NCBI GenBank assembly: GCA_938036435.1
Contig: CALHPU010000018.1
Location: 1-64,000, forward strand
Source of the DNA: an uncultured Pirellulaceae bacterium
GTDB lineage: Bacteria; Planctomycetota; Planctomycetia; Pirellulales; Pirellulaceae
Direction of reading: 5' to 3'
Length of the DNA stretch: 64,000 bases
A program made the translations under genes and the position numbers. Every line of letters starts with the position of its first letter. Within the stretch, counting starts at the first letter, position 1. Under the pieces are notes generated by a model. The model saw nothing but the letters and a program-made list of their open reading frames with translations, did no database searches and was not told the DNA's origin. This document shows positions 27,530 through 35,856 of this stretch, piece after piece.

Positions 27530-28375
27530 CTAGTCGTCAAAAGTCTTCTGTAACTTCACGCCTGTTTCGGAACAATGCCCCGTCAAATCGGCGAATACGT
27601 GATCCAAGCCGACGCCTTTATCGTCGATCTGATCGAGCGGCCCATCGTAAACTTTGCGTCCCTCATTGATCATGATAACGCGACTGGCCATGGCTTCGAC
27701 TTCTTGAAGGATATGTGTCGAAAGCAGGATCGTTTTTTCTTTTCCAAGCCGCTTCATGGTTTGTCGAACGCCGCGGATCTGATTGGGGTCTAGGCCGGAG
27801 GTGGGTTCGTCGAGGATGAGTACTTCAGGTTCGTGGATCAACGCTTGCGCCATTCCGACGCGCTGTTTGTAGCCTTTGGACAGTTTGCTGATCGGTTTGT
27901 AGATCACGCTGCCCAGAGAGCAGATGTCGACAACTTTTTCGATTTGGTTTCGTTTGGTGGCTTTGTTCATGCCGCGCGCTTCGGCGAAAAAATCCAACAG
28001 GCTATAAGGAGTCATCTCTGGATACAGTGGCCCCGATTCCGGCAGGTAGCCCAACTTGCTCGAACCTTCCAAACGTTGGCTGCTCATGTCGAAACCTGCG
28101 ATCCGAGCTTTGCCCTTTGATGGCGAAAGATAACCGGTCAGCATTTTCATGGTGGTGCTTTTGCCGGCACCATTGGGGCCAAGAAACGCAACCACTTCGC
28201 CTTTGTTGACGGTGAAGGAAACGTCATTGGTGGCGATAAAAATACCGTATATCTTTGACAGGTGATCTGCTTCGATCATCGCAATGGGGGCCGGTCCTGA
28301 CGCCGTCGGCTGACCCGAGATGGGTTGGCCACTCTCAGCTGGATCCTGCGGCTGCTGGGATTCGGGCGAATTCAT
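27530..28375 (-). CDS. ABC transporter ATP-binding protein, GldA-like
   Basis: ATG 28375 with GAGG six bases upstream is preferred over the in-frame TTG 28387. The first 35 residues are Pro/Gln/Ser-rich. The nucleotide-binding domain follows: Walker A GPNGAGKST, Q-loop GYLPESGPLYPEM, signature LSKGYKQRV, Walker B VLILDEPTSGLDPNQ and H-loop STHILQEVEAM. The Gln-Ser loop and SGLDP are typical of ABC-2 exporters. It is the first gene of the operon ATPase, permease-GldG, DUF4340, and energises that membrane complex. Confidence 0.92.
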   Translation of the reverse strand: MNSPESQQPQDPAESGQPISGQPTASGPAPIAMIEADHLSKIYGIFIATNDVSFTVNKGEVVAFLGPNGAGKSTTMKMLTGYLSPSKGKARIAGFDMSSQRLEGSSKLGYLPESGPLYPEMTPYSLLDFFAEARGMNKATKRNQIEKVVDICSLGSVIYKPISKLSKGYKQRVGMAQALIHEPEVLILDEPTSGLDPNQIRGVRQTMKRLGKEKTILLSTHILQEVEAMASRVIMINEGRKVYDGPLDQIDDKGVGLDHVFADLTGHCSETGVKLQKTFDD

Positions 28376-28427
28376 GGTTGGCCTCAAGTTACTTTTTTAT
28401 CGTCTGGATTCATTTGACTTGCCGCAT

Positions 28428-30110
28428 CTAATCTAATTCAAACTCGCCGCTGCGAAAACAGAGGTGCTTCCGCCAGTTTTCGTCGTCAGTGTCGGGAAAG
28501 TCAGTTCTCAAATGGACGCCGCGGGACTCCTCACGTTTCAGCGCCGCGGCGCACAACAGCTTGCCAACGGTTAACATGTTTTGCAATTCCCAACCTTTGG
28601 CGTCAGGGAACTCCTGCGCCAACACATAGCTTTGCCATTGCTCGATGGTTTCGATCGCAGCGGTCAACGATTTTGCCTCACGCCTCACGCCAGCCGAACG
28701 CCCCAGCAGACTCTTGAGTGAATTGAGGATGTCGTAAATGTCCAAAGCCGCTTGGGAGGTTTGGAGTGCGTCGCTGAAAATGGGAAACACTTCCAGCGAA
28801 TCATCGATTGACTTTAGTGCCTCTTTGGTTGCCTCGCGAGCGGCGCTCACTCCGTATACGAGACCTTCGAGCAAACTGTTCGATGCCAAACGATTGGCCC
28901 CGTGCAGCCCAGAACTGGTTGCCTCTCCGGCAGCCCATAAACCTGTAAGACTGGTGCGACCGTCACGATCGACCGTAATTCCACCGATCATGTAGTGGGC
29001 GCCGGGACGCACGGGGATCGGATCGCAGGTGATGTCCAAGCCGAATTCGGCGACGGCTTTGGCGATTCCCGGAAAGCGCTCTCGAACGTGCTGGGGGTCA
29101 AGGTGCTTGAGCGAGAGGAACACGTTAGCGGCATGGGTCTTTTCCATTTGAGTTACGATAGACTGCGAGACGACATCGCGTGGGGCCAGTTCCAGCCGAT
29201 CATCGTAGTCCTTCATAAACCGATAGCCTAAGGAATCTACTAGGTAGGCGCCTTCGCCACGGACTGCCTCAGTGATCAGCGTTCGGCTGCTGCCGGCGAT
29301 GTATAACACCGTAGGGTGGAACTGCATAAACTCCATGTCGCGTAATTCGACTCCGGCGCGAATTGCCATTGCATGGCCGTCGGCGGTGGCGACCGAAGGG
29401 TTGGTCGTCTCGCGAAACAGCTGACCGGCGCCTCCGGTGCACAGGATTGTCTCTTTTGCCCAAAAGAGAAACTTGTTTTCTCCGTCGGCAACCACGGCCC
29501 CTCGGCAGCGCTGATCGGACGTCAGCAAATCCAAAGTGAACGCGTTTTCGACGACCTGAATGTTTGCCGCGCTGCGCACTTGTTCGATCACCGCTCGCAT
29601 GATCTCGGCACCGGTTGCATCGCCGTTGGCGTGTAAGATTCGGTTGTGGCTGTGACCACCCTCGCGCCCCAGAGTCAGATCAGCCGGATCTTCCTGTTCC
29701 GGAGTAGTTCTTTGGGTTGCCGACTTTTTACGATCGAAACGCGTCCCCATCTCGATCAATTCGGTAATTCGTTGCGGCGCCTGTTCGATGACGTATTCGA
29801 CAATGTCTTGGTCGCAAAGGTTGCCGCCGGCGGTCATCGTATCGCGCACGTGCCATTCGATACGGTCTTCGGGGTGCAGGACGCCGGCGATTCCCCCTTG
29901 GGCGTATGAGCTATTGGATTGCCGAATCACATCTTTGGTGATGACGATGACCGTCAGCGAAGAATCGACTTCCAACGCCGCTCGCAGGCCCGCCAATCCG
30001 CCACCGATGATCAGCACGTCGGCGAACCGATGCGATACCTCTTTCGGGGCGAAATTGATCAGATAGCGCGGAATCCAAGGATCGCCAGAAGAAGCTTGAG
30101 GATCGAGCAT
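28428..30110 (-). CDS. nadB: L-aspartate oxidase NadB
   Basis: A 560-residue FAD enzyme that oxidises L-aspartate to iminoaspartate, the first step of de novo NAD synthesis before NadA. The dinucleotide fold is VLIIGGGLAGLRAALEV. Flavin/substrate motifs are SSYAQGGIAGV, GGHSHNRILHANGDATGAE, MEFMQFHPTVLY, GGITVDRDGRTSLTGLWAAG and EATSSGLHGANRLASNSLLE. The C-terminal helical domain is typical. nadA and nadC are not adjacent. ATG 30110 starts the coding region without a strong ribosome-binding site. Confidence 0.95.
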   Translation of the reverse strand: MLDPQASSGDPWIPRYLINFAPKEVSHRFADVLIIGGGLAGLRAALEVDSSLTVIVITKDVIRQSNSSYAQGGIAGVLHPEDRIEWHVRDTMTAGGNLCDQDIVEYVIEQAPQRITELIEMGTRFDRKKSATQRTTPEQEDPADLTLGREGGHSHNRILHANGDATGAEIMRAVIEQVRSAANIQVVENAFTLDLLTSDQRCRGAVVADGENKFLFWAKETILCTGGAGQLFRETTNPSVATADGHAMAIRAGVELRDMEFMQFHPTVLYIAGSSRTLITEAVRGEGAYLVDSLGYRFMKDYDDRLELAPRDVVSQSIVTQMEKTHAANVFLSLKHLDPQHVRERFPGIAKAVAEFGLDITCDPIPVRPGAHYMIGGITVDRDGRTSLTGLWAAGEATSSGLHGANRLASNSLLEGLVYGVSAAREATKEALKSIDDSLEVFPIFSDALQTSQAALDIYDILNSLKSLLGRSAGVRREAKSLTAAIETIEQWQSYVLAQEFPDAKGWELQNMLTVGKLLCAAALKREESRGVHLRTDFPDTDDENWRKHLCFRSGEFELD

Positions 30111-30241
30111 GGGCGGGAGACTCTGAGAATCTGGTTCTTACCTTTGCGGCTCGCACGACTTTAGGAAGCCGGAACTTCCAAGATCGGCTACGTGTTTGCA
30201 GCATTGCCTCGGGATAGCTCCGAGGCCATGAAGCAAGCCAG

Positions 30242-30679
30242 TTACTTCTTTGTCTTTTTCTTGGTCGCTTTTTTGGCAGCCTTCTTAGCGGTTTTAGCAG
30301 CAGGCTTGTCCGGATCGGTGACTTCCGAAACGTCGATCTCTTCTTTGATCTTCTGGACGAAGTGAGGCGGTTTGCCTTCGGGCGAAAGCTCTTTGGCTCG
30401 TTTTTCGGCCGCTTTCCTTTGGTTGAAGTCGTACAATGCCACACGCTTCATGGCGTGGTTGAATACGCCCCAAAAGACCCGCAAGCGTACGTCTTCGGCA
30501 ACTTTCTTCTTGCTTTTGCGTTTGGCTTTCTTCTTCACCGGGGCTGCGTCGTCATCTGCCGCCTTCTTTTTTGAGGCTTTTGTCGCAGCAGCCTTCTTGG
30601 TGGTCGCTTTTTTCTTCGCCGCTTTTTTGGCGGGAGCTTTCTTGGTCGTTGCTTTTTTAGTGGCGGCTTTTTTGGCCAT
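30242..30679 (-). CDS. Histone-H1-like Lys/Ala-rich protein with conserved core
   Basis: ATG 30679 (MAKKAATKKATTKKA) is a better start than the upstream codon, giving 145 residues. The N-terminal 55 residues and the C-terminal 25 are Lys/Ala/Thr-rich, built from KKA/KKAT units like the tail of histone H1 or bacterial Hc1/AlgP. Between them is a conserved-looking core (EDVRLRVFWGVFNHAMKRVA, then YDFNQRKAAEKRAKELSPEG). The core is not itself histone-like and may be a specific interaction module. DNA compaction is inferred from composition only. Lies downstream of the nadB start and on the same strand. Confidence 0.75.
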   Translation of the reverse strand: MAKKAATKKATTKKAPAKKAAKKKATTKKAAATKASKKKAADDDAAPVKKKAKRKSKKKVAEDVRLRVFWGVFNHAMKRVALYDFNQRKAAEKRAKELSPEGKPPHFVQKIKEEIDVSEVTDPDKPAAKTAKKAAKKATKKKTKK

Positions 30680-30833
30680 GGTGTTCTGTCTGCCTATCGG
30701 TAATTGACCACAGGAAAAAGATTGTCCCTCTTGAGACAATCAATATAGTCCAAAACTCAACTATTGAATAGCCACTGTGACCGAAGGTCAAACGCTTCTT
30801 TGGAGGCGATCCGCTGGTGACTTCGGCCAGAAT

Positions 30834-31193
30834 TTATCGGGGAGGCGTGCCTTTGCCTTGGCGGACGTATTGCTCTCGCAGGCTGGCATATTCTTCCGGA
30901 TCCAGCTGGTCAAAGCGTTTCACAAGCGAATTATGGGCTTGGGAAGGCTTCGGCCTGTCAGTTCCGACCGCCGGCTCGCTCTCGAGATTCGCAGGTGGAT
31001 CCGGCGAAACCGACCGAGCCTCATCGAGCAGCCTCTTGAGAAACGGGCGGCACCAACCACATCCGGTTCCCGCCCCATAACACTGAGACAACTGGCTGGC
31101 CACCTTTGGCTTTTCCAGACGTATAAATTTTTGTACTTTCCGCAGTGAGACGTGAAAGCACAGACAAAGTTCTTGATCAGGGGCCATGCCCAT
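30834..31193 (-). CDS. BFD-like [2Fe-2S]-binding protein
   Basis: A 119-residue protein. Residues 8-60 match bacterioferritin-associated ferredoxin: Cys10-x-Cys12 in ELCLCFHVS, and Cys45-x-x-Cys48 in GTGCGWC, with a short helix-loop between them. In enterobacteria Bfd releases iron from bacterioferritin; the same domain also occurs in other redox proteins. The C-terminal 60 residues are polar and include a short helical segment (FDQLDPEEYASLREQYV) not found in classical Bfd. No ferritin gene is adjacent. Confidence 0.85.
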   Translation of the reverse strand: MGMAPDQELCLCFHVSLRKVQKFIRLEKPKVASQLSQCYGAGTGCGWCRPFLKRLLDEARSVSPDPPANLESEPAVGTDRPKPSQAHNSLVKRFDQLDPEEYASLREQYVRQGKGTPPR

Positions 31194-31374
31194 ATCTTAA
31201 CACCAACAGCCGATCAAACGAAATGATCGTCGCAAACGTTTGTCCGAGCCTCAGGCGCTTTCTATGCATTTGGCGGGTGGGTCCTTAATGTATTGCCGCC
31301 GTGACCTACAATGGTGAAGAAGGAAACACGACGGCAGAGAAGCGCCCCAGTTCTCCAGTGACAGGACCAGACCG

Positions 31375-32094
31375 TTGTCTGATGAAGAAGCAAAACTGAA
31401 ATTGGCAAAGAAGTACGAACTGCTCGACCCTGACGTTCGGCTGATGCTTCAAGTCAAAGCCGGCGATGCGGGGGCGTTTGAGGCCTTGGTTGAGAAGTAC
31501 CAAGCTCGGCTGGTTGGGATTCTTCGCCACATGGTATCCAACAAGGAACAGGCCGAGGATCTGGCTCAAGATGTTTTCCTGCGCGTCTATCGGGCGCGTG
31601 AGCGTTATGTTCCGATGGCCCGTTTTTCGACATGGCTCTTTACGATTACACACAATGTCGCCAGCAGCGCGCTTTTGAAACGCTCTCGCCGTAAAGAAGT
31701 CAATCTGACCAATTCCCCGTCTGGATCAATGCCAACGCGTCCGCTCGATACGATGGCCAAAGAGAAAAGCAGCCTGATGCCAACAAGGCAGGCCGATCGA
31801 GACGAGTTGTCTAGCATCATGCGGCAGGCAATTGATCAATTGGGGGATCGCCAAAGAATGGCGCTGCTGCTGTCGCGGTTTGAGGGGATGAGCTATCAGG
31901 AGATCGCCGACACGATGGAGCTCAGTCCTCAGGCGGTCAAATCCCTGTTGTCCCGTGCGCGGCTGAAACTGAAAACGATTGTTGAGCCCTATGTGAACTC
32001 TGGAATCCTCCCCGAACAACTTGCCAACAGTGGCTTGGAATCGAAGGGGGATTCTACAGGCGAATCGTCTAAAGGATCGGAAAGCAATGACTGA
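31375..32094 (+). CDS. ECF-type RNA polymerase sigma factor
   Basis: A 239-residue sigma-70-family factor. Region 2 runs through VKAGDAGAFEALVEKYQARL, QAEDLAQDVFLRVY and FSTWLFTITHNVA. Region 4 is IDQLGDRQRMALLLSRFEGM, then SYQEIADTMELSPQAVKSLL. The start is TTG 31375 (MSDEEAKL) with AGGA eight bases upstream; no ATG fits. The C-terminal 25 residues are Ser/Gly/Glu-rich. The stop overlaps the anti-sigma start by 8 bases, so the pair is coupled. It presumably directs RNA polymerase to its own and other targets on release by the membrane partner. Confidence 0.92.
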   Translation: MSDEEAKLKLAKKYELLDPDVRLMLQVKAGDAGAFEALVEKYQARLVGILRHMVSNKEQAEDLAQDVFLRVYRARERYVPMARFSTWLFTITHNVASSALLKRSRRKEVNLTNSPSGSMPTRPLDTMAKEKSSLMPTRQADRDELSSIMRQAIDQLGDRQRMALLLSRFEGMSYQEIADTMELSPQAVKSLLSRARLKLKTIVEPYVNSGILPEQLANSGLESKGDSTGESSKGSESND

Positions 32095-33541
32095 TCAAAA
32101 CAAACAACCAGATAGAGAACGAACGCCTCTCGAGGCCGATGCCGAGCAATTGACGGCGTACTTGGATGGTGAGTTGTCCGGAGAAGAATTGGCTGCTGTC
32201 GAACAGCGTTTGATCGATGATGAGGCGTTCCGCAGCTTGATGCAGAAATTGCAATCCAGCTGGGATATGCTCGATTCTCTGCCGCGGACGGGATCGCGCG
32301 ACGCATTCGTACGGACTACCATGGAAATGGTGGCGCAAGCCGCCGACGCAGACAACGAAACTAAACGGCAACAGTGGCTGCCGAATTGGTTGGGGATGCT
32401 ATTGGGGTTGGCGGTGATTCCTGCAGTCCTCGCATGGGCCAGCTACTGGATGACTCTGCAGCAAATCAAGGCTCCTCGGAAAGAATTGATCGGGAATCTG
32501 CCGTTGATTGAAAACTACGATCGCTATATGCGAGTCGATTTAGACATAGAGTTTCTTGAGAATTTGGATGAGGCTGATCTGTTTACCTCTGAAGTTATTT
32601 CTCTGTTTCCGCCGGTTGAGAATTCGGCTGATTCAAATTTGGACGCTGACGTTGGCCCGCTGCCAACGCAAGAGGTACGCGACCAACGGGCTGACAGGCT
32701 CAGGTCGATGCCGCCTCGCCAACTGGAATCGATCAAACGCAACAAAGCAGCATTGGACTCTCTTTCTGGAAGTCGTCGCAAGGAGTTGGTTGACTTCCAG
32801 CAGAAGCTGATGCAGCATCCCAAACGCGATCGCATCAATCAAACGTTGGTGGCCTACTATGACTGGCTAAAGTCTCTAGGGCAAAGTGAGCGTACGGAGT
32901 TGCTTGATACGCCCGATATTCCATCTCGCATAAAATTGATCGCCGCAAAGATCAAGCAGCAGGACTTAAAGGCATTTGGCAGGGAGGGAGCCACGAAGCT
33001 GCCGGCAGCCGACGCCGAAGCCTTATTCGCTTGGTACGACGCATTGATTAAGCAGAAAGAAAAGAAGATCCGGCGGGCCGCCGCGGTCGTTTACATCAAC
33101 ACTTACAAAGAAAAACGTGGAGAAAATCCACCCGCTTCGGAGCTCGAATCTTTCCGGCGAAAACCGCTCCGCCAGTTAGTGGGATTCATTTTCAAGTATG
33201 ACCGCAAGACCATCAATCCCTTGATTCAGGACCAAGACATCAGTCGTCTGAAGAATCTTCTCTCCAGTGAGGCGAACTCGATTTTGGACGCTGGTTTTTC
33301 TGCTGCCGAACGAACGCGGTTGATCATCAATTGGATCGATGCGGCCAACCAATCACGGTCTAGCATTTCTCAGGAAAAGCTGCGATCGTTTTATAATGGG
33401 CTCTCCGATAGGCAACGGGACAAATTGGATAATTTGTCTCCCGCCGACTGGCGCAATGATTTGATTCGGATGTACCGCAAACGCCAACTGGATATCAACG
33501 CTGACTTCGACGAAGAACGGACCATCTTCGGTGGCAGTTAA
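32087..33541 (+). CDS. Transmembrane anti-sigma factor with large C-terminal domain
   Basis: ATG 32087 lies inside the end of the sigma gene and has GGA/GGAAAG upstream; the frame extends further 5' but would read through the sigma gene. The N-terminal 80 residues (LTAYLDGELSGEELAAVEQR) have the anti-sigma pattern without the HxxxCxxC zinc site. One membrane span follows at about residues 100-122 (MLLGLAVIPAVLAWASYWM). The remaining 360 residues are helical and outside the membrane, with repeated Leu/Arg/Asp segments (LDSLSGSRRKELVDFQQKLM). I do not recognise a ligand domain. It likely senses an envelope signal and releases the upstream sigma factor. Confidence 0.85.
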   Translation: MTDQNKQPDRERTPLEADAEQLTAYLDGELSGEELAAVEQRLIDDEAFRSLMQKLQSSWDMLDSLPRTGSRDAFVRTTMEMVAQAADADNETKRQQWLPNWLGMLLGLAVIPAVLAWASYWMTLQQIKAPRKELIGNLPLIENYDRYMRVDLDIEFLENLDEADLFTSEVISLFPPVENSADSNLDADVGPLPTQEVRDQRADRLRSMPPRQLESIKRNKAALDSLSGSRRKELVDFQQKLMQHPKRDRINQTLVAYYDWLKSLGQSERTELLDTPDIPSRIKLIAAKIKQQDLKAFGREGATKLPAADAEALFAWYDALIKQKEKKIRRAAAVVYINTYKEKRGENPPASELESFRRKPLRQLVGFIFKYDRKTINPLIQDQDISRLKNLLSSEANSILDAGFSAAERTRLIINWIDAANQSRSSISQEKLRSFYNGLSDRQRDKLDNLSPADWRNDLIRMYRKRQLDINADFDEERTIFGGS

Positions 33542-33675
33542 TTCGTCGTTTGTTGGGCGGCAATGCTCTAAAGTGAAGGGCTATTGAAGAAGGGTCGTTG
33601 GGGGATCCCCCAAATGGCTAATTGTGCACAAGCTACAGAGAAATACGACAAACTGAAGAAAGACTGAGAGAAAAA

Positions 33676-35595
33676 ATGAATCAACATCGTGCTATCGGGT
33701 TCGCGTCTTTTGGCTTCACAAGGCTGATCTGTTTTGTAACCGTTGTTATTTTGGTCTGCATTGTAAACGTCGCCAACGCGGATGAGCGGCCGAACATTCT
33801 CTGGATTACCAGCGAAGACAATGGTGTTTCGTGGATCAGTTGCTACGGTGGAACCAACGCCAGCACCCCCAATATTGATCAGTTAGCCCAAGAAGGTTTT
33901 CGCTACAAGTATTGTTTTGATAACGCTGCGGTTTGCGCTCCAACGAGGTCGTGCTGGATCACGGGCATGTATGGAATCTCTAACGGCACTCAGCCAATGC
34001 GCAGCCGCAACGAAATTCCACACGACCAAATCCTCTACTATCCCGACTTGTTGAAGAAGGCCGGCTATCACACGTCCAACCCCGGCAAGACAGATTACAA
34101 CATTGGTGGTCGCCCCGACGAGCAATGTTGGGACTACAGCGGCGGCAAGAAACGTGACAAGAGTATTACGCCGTTTGGCTGGCGGCGGCGGGCGCCGGGC
34201 CAACCCTTTTTTGCCGTCTTCAACATTACCGACAGTCACGAAAGTCGCGCTCACGGTGAACTCGACCAATTGAGCAAAGACCCGGCCGCAATGAAGCTGT
34301 TTTCGTATCACCCGGATCTACCGGCGATTCGTCAGAACTATGCGAAATATGCAATGGCTGTCGAGAACATGGACCGTAAAGTCAAAACGGCCATCGATGC
34401 ACTCAAAGAGGACGGTTTGTACGAAGATACAATCATCATCTACAACTCGGATCACGGTGGTGTGATGCCCCGAAGTAAACGTTTTCTGTATTCGAGCGGC
34501 GTGCACTGCCCGCTGGTGATTCGCATCCCCGATAAATTCAAGCACCTCTACCCGGCAGAGCAACCGGGAATGACGGTCGATCGCATGGTCAGTTTTATTG
34601 ACATGCCCAAAACGTGGCTTAGTCTCACCGGTGCCGAAATCCCTGATACGTTTCAAGGAACGATCTTTCTCGGCGACGGCGCGGAACCTACGCCCGAGTA
34701 TCACCTTGGTTTTCGTGAGCGCGCCGATGGGCGGTTGGACCATGTTCGCATGATTCGCAATCAGCGTTACGCCTATCACAAGAATTACATGCCTTACGCA
34801 CCAGCCGGCCAGCACTTGGCTTACTTGTGGAAATCCCAAGCAACATCATCGTGGGAGCAGCATTATCGTGATGGAAAAACAAACGATACTACCGGCCGTT
34901 TCTTTCGACCGCGCGTGTCGGAGGAGTTTTATGACAACGAATCTGATTTCGACAACGTTGAGAACCTAATCGACAAACCTGAGCATCAAGATCGCATTAT
35001 GGCGATGAAGAAGGAACTGCGACGACGTCAACTGGAACTGCGCGATTCCGGGTTACTGCCAGAAAAAATGCGTGAGCGGCGTGCGGCAGCCAACGAGATC
35101 ACTATCTACGAGATGGTGCGCGATGAACAACTTTATCCCTTGGAGAAGTACTTGGACTTTTCTGATCTTGCCCTTTCGCGAGAAGCTGACAACCTAGATT
35201 CATTCCGCAAGAACATGACCAATGAAGACGCAGGGATGCGTTGGTGGGCGGTGACAGGATTACATCTGCTCGAAGACAAAGCCGTCGCCGCAGCGGCTGA
35301 ATTGGAAACAGCGCTTACCGATCAAGCTGAAGAGGTTCGCATCATGGCCGCATGGACGCTGGTGAAACTTGATCTGTCACCCGATGCGACCAAAAATGCG
35401 CTGGGCTGTTTGGACGATCTTCTGTTTGCCCCGCAAACGGAGGCCTCCAATACGCGGATGTTGCATAACGTCTTGGATTGGATGGGTGAGCCGGCTCTAC
35501 CGCTAGTGAAAAAGTACATCGAAAGCGGCGGGGAGCGTCAGGGGCGGTATGGTATCGGTATTCTCGGACGTATCGCAGAACTGAACCAATGGTGA
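33676..35595 (+). CDS. Secreted sulfatase with C-terminal HEAT-like repeats
   Basis: ATG 33676 with GAGAG upstream gives 639 residues, starting with a signal peptide (FTRLICFVTVVILVCIVNVA). The formylglycine-sulfatase signature begins at Cys87 (CAPTRSCWITGMYG, a C-x-P-x-R motif), and the metal-binding sites are ILWITSEDNG and YNSDHGG. The active-site Cys would be converted by a formylglycine-generating enzyme encoded elsewhere. The last 120 residues form HEAT-like helices (MRWWAVTGLHLLEDKAVAAA). Planctomycetes carry many such enzymes for sulfated marine polysaccharides. The substrate is not predictable here. Confidence 0.92.
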   Translation: MNQHRAIGFASFGFTRLICFVTVVILVCIVNVANADERPNILWITSEDNGVSWISCYGGTNASTPNIDQLAQEGFRYKYCFDNAAVCAPTRSCWITGMYGISNGTQPMRSRNEIPHDQILYYPDLLKKAGYHTSNPGKTDYNIGGRPDEQCWDYSGGKKRDKSITPFGWRRRAPGQPFFAVFNITDSHESRAHGELDQLSKDPAAMKLFSYHPDLPAIRQNYAKYAMAVENMDRKVKTAIDALKEDGLYEDTIIIYNSDHGGVMPRSKRFLYSSGVHCPLVIRIPDKFKHLYPAEQPGMTVDRMVSFIDMPKTWLSLTGAEIPDTFQGTIFLGDGAEPTPEYHLGFRERADGRLDHVRMIRNQRYAYHKNYMPYAPAGQHLAYLWKSQATSSWEQHYRDGKTNDTTGRFFRPRVSEEFYDNESDFDNVENLIDKPEHQDRIMAMKKELRRRQLELRDSGLLPEKMRERRAAANEITIYEMVRDEQLYPLEKYLDFSDLALSREADNLDSFRKNMTNEDAGMRWWAVTGLHLLEDKAVAAAAELETALTDQAEEVRIMAAWTLVKLDLSPDATKNALGCLDDLLFAPQTEASNTRMLHNVLDWMGEPALPLVKKYIESGGERQGRYGIGILGRIAELNQW

Positions 35596-35856
35596 TAGTC
35601 AGCCATGTTCGTCAACTCGCAAAGTCACCGTGAGAGAGACCGCAAAGGGCGGCCGAAAATGAGGTTTGTGCCACAAAACCCAATTCGAACGTTGGAAAAC
35701 TTTCCTGTGAAGTACCCGCGCTGTAGAATAGAGCATCAGTTGCCGAGAAAATGACGATAAGCTTACAAACCAGAAACGCGATTCTGGGAGACCGATCGAT
35801 CGGACAATACTCTTTGCTTTTCGGTCAATCGGCATACCACCGGGCGGGAACAGTCA
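35596..35856. other. Intergenic region, possible remnant of a dispersed repeat
   Basis: Bases 35618-35665 (CTCGCAAAGTCACCGTGAG and onward) resemble the 'gcaaag' dispersed-repeat type seen at 1490-1552 and are probably a decayed copy. No gene is visible. The region must contain the promoter for the large downstream gene. Confidence 0.3.
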
